Assembly (NCBI GenBank): GCA_020002185.1
Contig: CM034533.1
Location: forward strand, 74,094,976 to 74,158,975
From: Paraescarpia echinospica
Taxonomy: Eukaryota > Annelida > Polychaeta > Sabellida > Siboglinidae
DNA: 64,000 nucleotides
Reading direction: 5' to 3'
Shown here: positions 58,060 through 64,000 of the stretch, piece after piece
Position numbering within the stretch: the first letter of the stretch is position 1
Layout of the letters: the number at the start of each line of letters is the position of its first letter
Position numbers and translations under genes: made by a program
The notes under the pieces: model-generated
Told to the model about the DNA's origin: nothing
What the model saw: only the letters and a program-made list of their open reading frames with translations
Databases searched by the model: none

Positions 58060-59780
58060 CGTGTGTATTGTCTGACTATGGCGACCAATACTATTTGTCT
58101 TTTCCCATACGCCTTTAACATGAAACAACAACCGGGCAACGTGGAAACAAAATATAAATGGGATATACGTATATGTAGTATATTTGATGAGTGATTAGAC
58201 ATTCATTAGGACCTACAAACAGGTAGCCTAAAACTTAGATATAATTAAATGGACGTGTACTGCATCATCGAGCACATGCTTTCAATATGGATGGTTGCGG
58301 GATTCAGTATACACATGCTGTTAAGATGTGGATTTATAGGCCTACATTGGCCTAATGATGGATAGACTAATTAATGAACTAATGCATTTTACAATGATGT
58401 AAAGTATATGAATCATATCAACGCAACGGTTTTACATTGTGGCTAGCATTATGAGTTTAAGGTATTTAATTAAATTATAACATATACGACAAACTGAAAA
58501 TAAACAATCTATGACCGCACAGATGCTGCCTTTCTTCAGGCGGATGTGCAGATTGTCTTCTGCGCTGCGTCTCGCGCGCACTGACAGCCGCCACCAGCGA
58601 GTGACGTCTCTCACGCGATATGCAAATGAACCGGTAGCAGCATTCAGCTCACGCACTGTACACATTAGCGGGAGCACAAAACGGTGTTTACCAAAATTTG
58701 ATTTGAAATATCGAAGTGCGTGCATATTTGCTAGTACGATTATCGGCGTTGTTGTGCTTGTAGGGTGGCGCATGCCGCGGCGAGAGTAGAAAGAGCATTC
58801 TTCTTCTTCTTAGTCTTCTTCTTATGCATTATCATCTTCTTCTTCGTCATTCCCAAGTAGGTCCTACTGCGCCAACCTCAAATAGTTGAGGATTATTTGT
58901 GACCATGAGAACAGTGGTTTATGGTGTAACATGTTGCACCATCAGGTGCGTATTTAAAGAGTTGCATTCAGCACGTTCAGTTACAAAAGTGGGACTTTAT
59001 TTAATTTCAAGAGGCTTTCTAGGTGGTGACTTTTCAACGACATATATCTGCATTGTGATATAATTTTAATGGACATTGTAATGTCGTTTCGGTCAGATTG
59101 TTGCCACTAATGTTTGTTTGGCAGTTCGTGTTATTATTAATATCATCATCATTATTATTACTAGAAAAATGCCCGTCCCATGACGGGATAACTTGGTAGT
59201 TCATACGTGACAGTCGTGATAGAAAATGTTTACAAAATATTAGACACACACCATAACGCGCTCGCGTAAGTGTGCGATGGTTTCAGCGCACTCAGACAAC
59301 CGCTGTATGTTTAATATATCGAAGGTCGGAGAGAACGTGGAGGTCATGGCCATCAATAGGCCTTAGTCGTGGCAGTGTAGAATTGTCAAATAGTATTCGT
59401 ATTGTTATGGTATTGGCTTGAGGGTAGACGTAAACCTATTGTGTCAGCGTATATTTCAAGCAACCTAGTCCACGACGTAAGGGCCCATTTCCCGAAGTAT
59501 TTGCCGCGCGTTTGCGGTTTCTGCGATTGTTAAGTTACGTTTTGCGTTGTACGTTTTACGCGCTTTACGTTTTACGTTCCTAGCAATATCTTTATCCCGC
59601 ACAAGATGAGAAACCTTTACATATATGGATTATTTTGAAACAATTTAGATATTACGTTACAGTAGTGGGATCGTAGAATCATCTGAAAGTTTGGCGTTCG
59701 AGGTAGAAGCCGTCTAAGAGTAAAACGTTAACATATTTACATACATACGCTTGCTCGATTATAGTTGGATTGTCATCGTC
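58060..59780. other. Upstream side of GAD, no exon recognised
   Basis: The missing N-terminal GAD exon could lie here or beyond the window. A minus-strand frame of 113 codons (58773-58432) shows no GAD similarity. A CTT-rich stretch lies at about 58798-58848. Confidence 0.4.
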
Positions 59781-60074
59781 GTTGCTAGTGAATGCCTGAT
59801 GGCGTCACGAGAATGATGCTAGTTGTCCATTTGTCATTACTAAAAGACATATTATTAGTGGAGCAGATAAATGAACATTTTCAGGGGAATCTTTCAAATG
59901 GTGATACAAGCCCCACAATTGGCATGAATACTCATCAGGGACCATTTTTTGAAGAAAAAAAAACTGGAACAGAAACAGGAAGAGGAAATATTTACTTGTC
60001 CCAAATACATAAATCAACAAAATAATCGTTATAAAAACAAAAGACCATACAATATATTGCAATCGAATCGACAT

Positions 60075-60330
60075 GAGTAAACAAAAACAAAGTGGTAAGT
60101 GTGTAATGTACGATACGGAAATAAAGGATTATGTCATATAAGAGACGGGAGACTCCTACTAAGACTACGTATAGTCGCTGTCATAGGAGCCACCCTATGG
60201 AATAATTTCACCCATTACATAACTTATATAAACAGAAGAAAATCCCTAGTACAATTAGTGAATCACCACTACAAGATAAATACATGTATATACCTGTATC
60301 TTACACACGTACTAAAAATACAAACAGTCG
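60075..60330 (+). mobile_element. Possible LINE C-terminal remnant
   Basis: Translation gives VIGATLWNNFTHYITYINRR followed by KSLVQLVNHHYK, resembling the ...G..LWN.LP...R....F...L segment that ends many LINE ORFs. No RT core is present. Confidence 0.35.
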
Positions 60331-60365
60331 ATTTTTAAATTAAGTCATTTATAACCAAGCGGGCA

Positions 60366-60803
60366 AAGAGTTATTCGATCATGTATTACATATATAACAA
60401 TTATGAATTGCGCATTGTTCAGTATAAGTATTGAGATAATAAAACTTGGTATATGTTGCGAAGCCATATAAACTGTGAGTGGTGATCTTGCCTTTTATTA
60501 AATCAGGTGCGTTATTTATGCGAAAAAGCCCGTTATCCACCGGAAATTTAAAGATGGCCGCCATTATTTAAGATGGCCGTCATTTTCAGACATAAAATAC
60601 TATTTTCGCCATAACATTTGACAGAATAGTCCGATTTGAATGATCTTTGTGTCGAATCATGGGTTTTTGACTATGTAGAAGCTGAATATATAACTCTGAA
60701 ATATCTCAGAGTTGGTGGTGGAGGTGGTGGTGGTGGTGGTGGTGGTGGTGGTGGTGGTAGTAGTAGTAATAGTAGTAGTAGTAGTAGTAGTAGTAGTAAT
60801 AGT
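60366..60803 (-). mobile_element. Small dispersed element, copy B (inverted relative to copy A)
   Basis: Reverse complement of copy A from GTTATTCGATCATGTATTAC to the CTCTGAAATATCTCAGAG end, followed by (GGT)n/(AGT)n, which is the same microsatellite end as copy A. Its 61-codon frame (60564-60379) is almost identical to that of copy A. Confidence 0.75.
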
Positions 60804-61094
60804 TAGTGTAGTAGTGCATGATATATGATATGTATTGGGTGTGGTAGTAGAGGGAGTACGTTTGTTTCAGAAGTCAGCCACGTTTTTGAATGACCTCCTG
60901 GCTCTAGTCCTCATTACTAACCCAACTCTCACCTATGGCTCCTAGTAGTTGCTAGTGCACGTCAGTGGCCACACCCCGGTAAACCGCGTTGGTTCGCGGG
61001 CTGAACTAGGTGAGGATAGCACGCAGAGGCTCTTTGCACGTGATGGAGTATGTCTGACTCAGATCTAATGTGCACGAATACAGTACCTGATACT

Positions 61095-61262
<168 letters not shown>

Positions 61263-61699
61263 ATATTTAGTATTAGTATAGTAGTACATGAGCTTAGTAT
61301 CCCAAATGCTATCTAGTGAACCCCATATATATTAGATTAGTTAGATGTAGTTAGATAGCCGCACCTGAATCGACAGGAAGTGCCAGCGAGGGAGAGCCGA
61401 GCCAAGAGTAACGGGACTTCAATTACGTGGATGGTGTACATATCGGACGGGACTTATGACACTGGTTGAACGATCTGGCTAGGTGTAGGGCATTCTCCTG
61501 TTATTCCCGAACCTAGTTGTATCCCATATCTGAATGTGCTGCCTCACTCTGCGGTGAAAGGTGGTAAAAGGATAATCCCTCGGCCTTGAACACATTAAGT
61601 ATTCCCTAAGATGGCCAGTTTAGAAGAATTATCAATTCAAAGGCAAACTGACTGGAGCAAAATGTTGTCTGTATCAAACTGTTAGAAGGACGAAGAGCT

Positions 61700-62420
61700 G
61701 AAATCACTTCAAACCCACTAGCCATGTAGTGCTGAACATGATGGCTCAAAGGTTCTCGTGATCAAAGCCAGTGACACATATGTTCTAGTCATAGCAGTTA
61801 GTGTTCTGTCAGCACTGCAGGAGTTTAGTCTGCAGAAGCTGTGGATGGCTTTTGGTCAAGGATGGAACCTGAGGTACATTCCTGTACATGACCTCAGTGA
61901 CTCAGTTGGACCAGAGAAAACAAGAGAGATTCTCTTCTTCCATGCATTTACTGGTTGTGGTGTTGTATCAGCCTTCCATGGAAAAGGGAAGAAGTCTACA
62001 CCGCAAACCTGGAATGCACGGAGGCCTCTGCCAGCCAGTACCCACCAAAGGTTGAAGATGACGATCTGGCAGTCCTGGAGAAGTTTGTAGTAATAATGTA
62101 TGACAGGTCCAGTACAGCTGTTGGTGTTGATAATGCACGGTTCGACATGTTTGCTCGAAAGCAGACAACATACGAAGCCATTCCCCCAATCGAGCTGCTC
62201 TCCTTCAGCATGTCAAGCATGCCGCCTACCAGGTAGGCTGCCAACCAGAAACCAGACGTCCTGCTGACTGAGGATGGACAAAGGGTGGTGACTTTTGGCA
62301 AATCTTCTGGACAATGTTGCCACCCATTGCACAGAGTTGTCAGCGGCTGACCAAGTATAGATGCAAAAAGGAATGTTGTGTAAGGTGCATATGCTATGGC
62401 TTCGGTCTCACTCTAGGAGT
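61700..62420 (+). pseudogene. Frameshifted relic of a repeat-encoded protein with a cysteine-rich C-terminus
   Basis: Translation in shifting frames gives HDGSKVLVIKASDTYVLVIA (61740-61800), then the block LRYIPVHDLSDSVGPEK and FFHAFTGCGVVSAFHGKGKK (61866-61997). After a +1 shift it gives LAVLEKFVVIMYDRSS (62068-62115) and PPIELLSF. After a further shift it gives LLQHVKHAAYQ, WTMLPPIAQSCQRLTKYRCK and KECCVRCICYG. This order (a ...HAFTGCDTVSAF..GKK... block, then VLERFV.LMYD, then an AAYQ..G motif and a Cys-rich end) is one I recognise from multi-copy, transposon-associated predicted proteins of aquatic invertebrates. I know no established name or function for it. Several frameshifts and stops show it is broken. 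Confidence 0.55.
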
Positions 62421-62924
62421 GCCATAAATGCAAAGACAATGTGTGGGCAATATGGACAAACACTACAAAGTCATGTAGGACAAACAGGTTCATATTGTAA
62501 TGTTAAGTGGACATTAAGTCGATAAGTGTTACAAGTGCAAAGACATTAATAAAGGACAAACAAGTACATTTTCACGGACACTTTAAAGTCATAGACAAAT
62601 TTAGACCTAACAGTCGATTGCTTGTACTATTGTTGACGTGGCGGAACATCTGACGAGAGTGACTCACAGCTGTTAAATGGCAACAGAATTATTGTGTTGA
62701 ACTCCATGTGATTGTTCTGATGGCACAGTAACATGCACTTGGCGAAATGTGGGGTAAGCAATTGATTTAGCATTCTGAAGGTGAATTACACATTCTTTTT
62801 GTACTGCTTAATAAATGGCAATAAAATGTGTGTTTAAAACTGATCATCTAGTAATATATAACTGCATCCCAAGCCTTTTTCATATATTCTGCGAGAAATG
62901 AGAGAAAGCTGCATCTGGGAAGAT

Positions 62925-63100
62925 TTATAAATTTACACTCAGCTCCTGCATAATCAAAAATATGATTCGACACCAAGATCATTCAAATCGGACGATTCTG
63001 TCAAATTTTATCGCAAAAATAGTATATTTATGTCGGAAATGGCGGCCATCTTGAAAAATAGCTTGAAATTTCCGGTGGCTAACGGACTTTTTTCAAAAAG
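62925..63100 (+). mobile_element. Small dispersed element, partial copy C
   Basis: GATTCGACACCAAGATCATTC, then AAATGGCGGCCATCTTG and AAATTTCCGGTGGCTAACGG, match copies A and B in order and orientation of copy A. The microsatellite end and the 3' half are missing. Confidence 0.7.
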
Positions 63101-63109
63101 TGGTTCCTT

Positions 63110-64000
63110 ATAAGTTTTATGCCAAGTTTGGCTCTTGTGTCACTATTTGAAAGATTGTCTCATTTATCTGCTCCACTATATGTAACGTTTTATCAGAATG
63201 AAAGGCAAGTTTTTGTTTACAGACGTTGTTTTTGTATTGTAGTGTCCGTACATATTGTTTCCTTCCGCTTTGCCTCTTCCTCGATCGATCCTTGCTTCAT
63301 TCACTCCTGCATCTTCTAGTTGTTCATGATGACCGCTGATTATTATCTACGTGTCAATGTGTTCCATATATACGTGGCAAGCTTCATTCATTCATGCATT
63401 AACGTATTCGTAAGATTCGCTCAATTCCGTGCACAGTCGCAGTGCGAAGGTTCATACTAAGACAAAATAATCAGCTACTGGTATGATATCTGCTGTTGTT
63501 ATTAATTCTCACCGCAAAGGGTAATTGTTTTATTCACATATCGTAGCCGCACAAATTAATAATAACCAAACATGCAGCCTACCATCACAACGTTACAACT
63601 AGGTCATTTAATAATGGTGGTTGATTGGCAGTGATATCGATTTATTGTTCGTATAAACACCTAATGAACAGATCACACCGATACAACACTTAACGTTGTG
63701 TAATTAGTAATTGGTATTAAACATACATGAAGTTAAAATAAAAATAAGGTCTTGCTAAACGCACAAGTATGTTAGTGGTAGCTATTGGTGTATTTATACC
63801 TGTATAATCTTGAGTATAATCTTACTTATTTTTATACATAAATATATTGCACTGTTTATATTTTGTATATATATATATATGTATACAATATATATATATA
63901 TATATATTTACATATATATATACATAAATATAATTAATTGTTTATAATACAAAATAATTATGATAGTGGAGAATATTTAAATTACTCGGGGATTGTTTTG
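63110..64000. other. Right-edge flank, no recognised gene
   Basis: AT-rich sequence ending in TA-rich stretches at about 63867-63935. No coding or RNA feature is supported. Confidence 0.5.

Noticed and set aside
58432..58773. 113-codon minus-strand frame as the missing GAD first exon
   Set aside because: No similarity to a GAD N-terminus and no donor giving the needed phase was seen.

Overview
The window is animal nuclear DNA. It has three spliced genes with small exons (55-800 bp), long introns, GT-AG splice sites and AATAAA signals, and it is dense in non-LTR retrotransposons, tRNA-derived SINEs and micro-/minisatellites. No operons, ribosome binding sites or prokaryotic signals are visible. 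The mix of repeats, including a 2A-bearing CR1-like LINE of a kind known from amphioxus, sea urchins and molluscs, suggests a marine invertebrate (lophotrochozoan or invertebrate deuterostome). The exact phylum cannot be fixed from the sequence alone.

Layout. (1) 1-6.4 kb: CpG-rich left edge, simple repeats, an inverted-repeat element carrying CRE sites (2.64-3.74 kb) and an L2/CR1-like LINE relic (4.13-5.48 kb). (2) 6.66-16.04 kb, minus strand: NIFK, the RRM protein that binds the Ki-67 FHA domain, in five coding exons. Its last exon carries eight 60-bp coding repeats, each encoding a CDK-type TPxK site. Its introns hold a 41-bp array, an 18-bp array and arrays of a TTCGGCCCA motif. (3) 17.99-36.04 kb, plus strand: MDH1B, nine coding exons, 567 aa. 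It has a glutaredoxin-like N-terminus, a malate-dehydrogenase-like body that has lost the catalytic residues, and an acidic tail. Intron 1 (11.2 kb) houses an apparently intact antisense LINE (PHD-PHD-endonuclease-RT, 1218 aa, with a 2A-like motif) and a 2.1-kb 36-bp satellite. Intron 3 holds about 22 near-identical 43-bp repeats. (4) 37.88-58.05 kb, minus strand: a glutamate decarboxylase (GAD-family) gene with 13 recognised coding exons. The extreme 5' coding exon was not found. Its introns contain two closely related 5'-truncated LINE copies, an RTE-type fragment, a SINE and many CA-type repeats close to exons. (5) 58-64 kb: a second and a third copy of a small dispersed element first seen at 53.9 kb, a (CAGA)n array and a frameshifted relic of a transposon-associated cysteine-rich protein.

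NIFK and MDH1B are head-to-head about 1.95 kb apart with a LINE relic between them. MDH1B and GAD are tail-to-tail about 1.8 kb apart across a long (CA)n. The three genes have unrelated roles (nucleolar/ribosome biogenesis, a ciliary or metabolic pseudoenzyme, GABA synthesis), so nothing suggests a functional cluster. The most notable points are the 2A-like motif in the LINE, the glutaredoxin-like/pseudo-dehydrogenase architecture of MDH1B, and the phosphosite-bearing coding minisatellite of NIFK.
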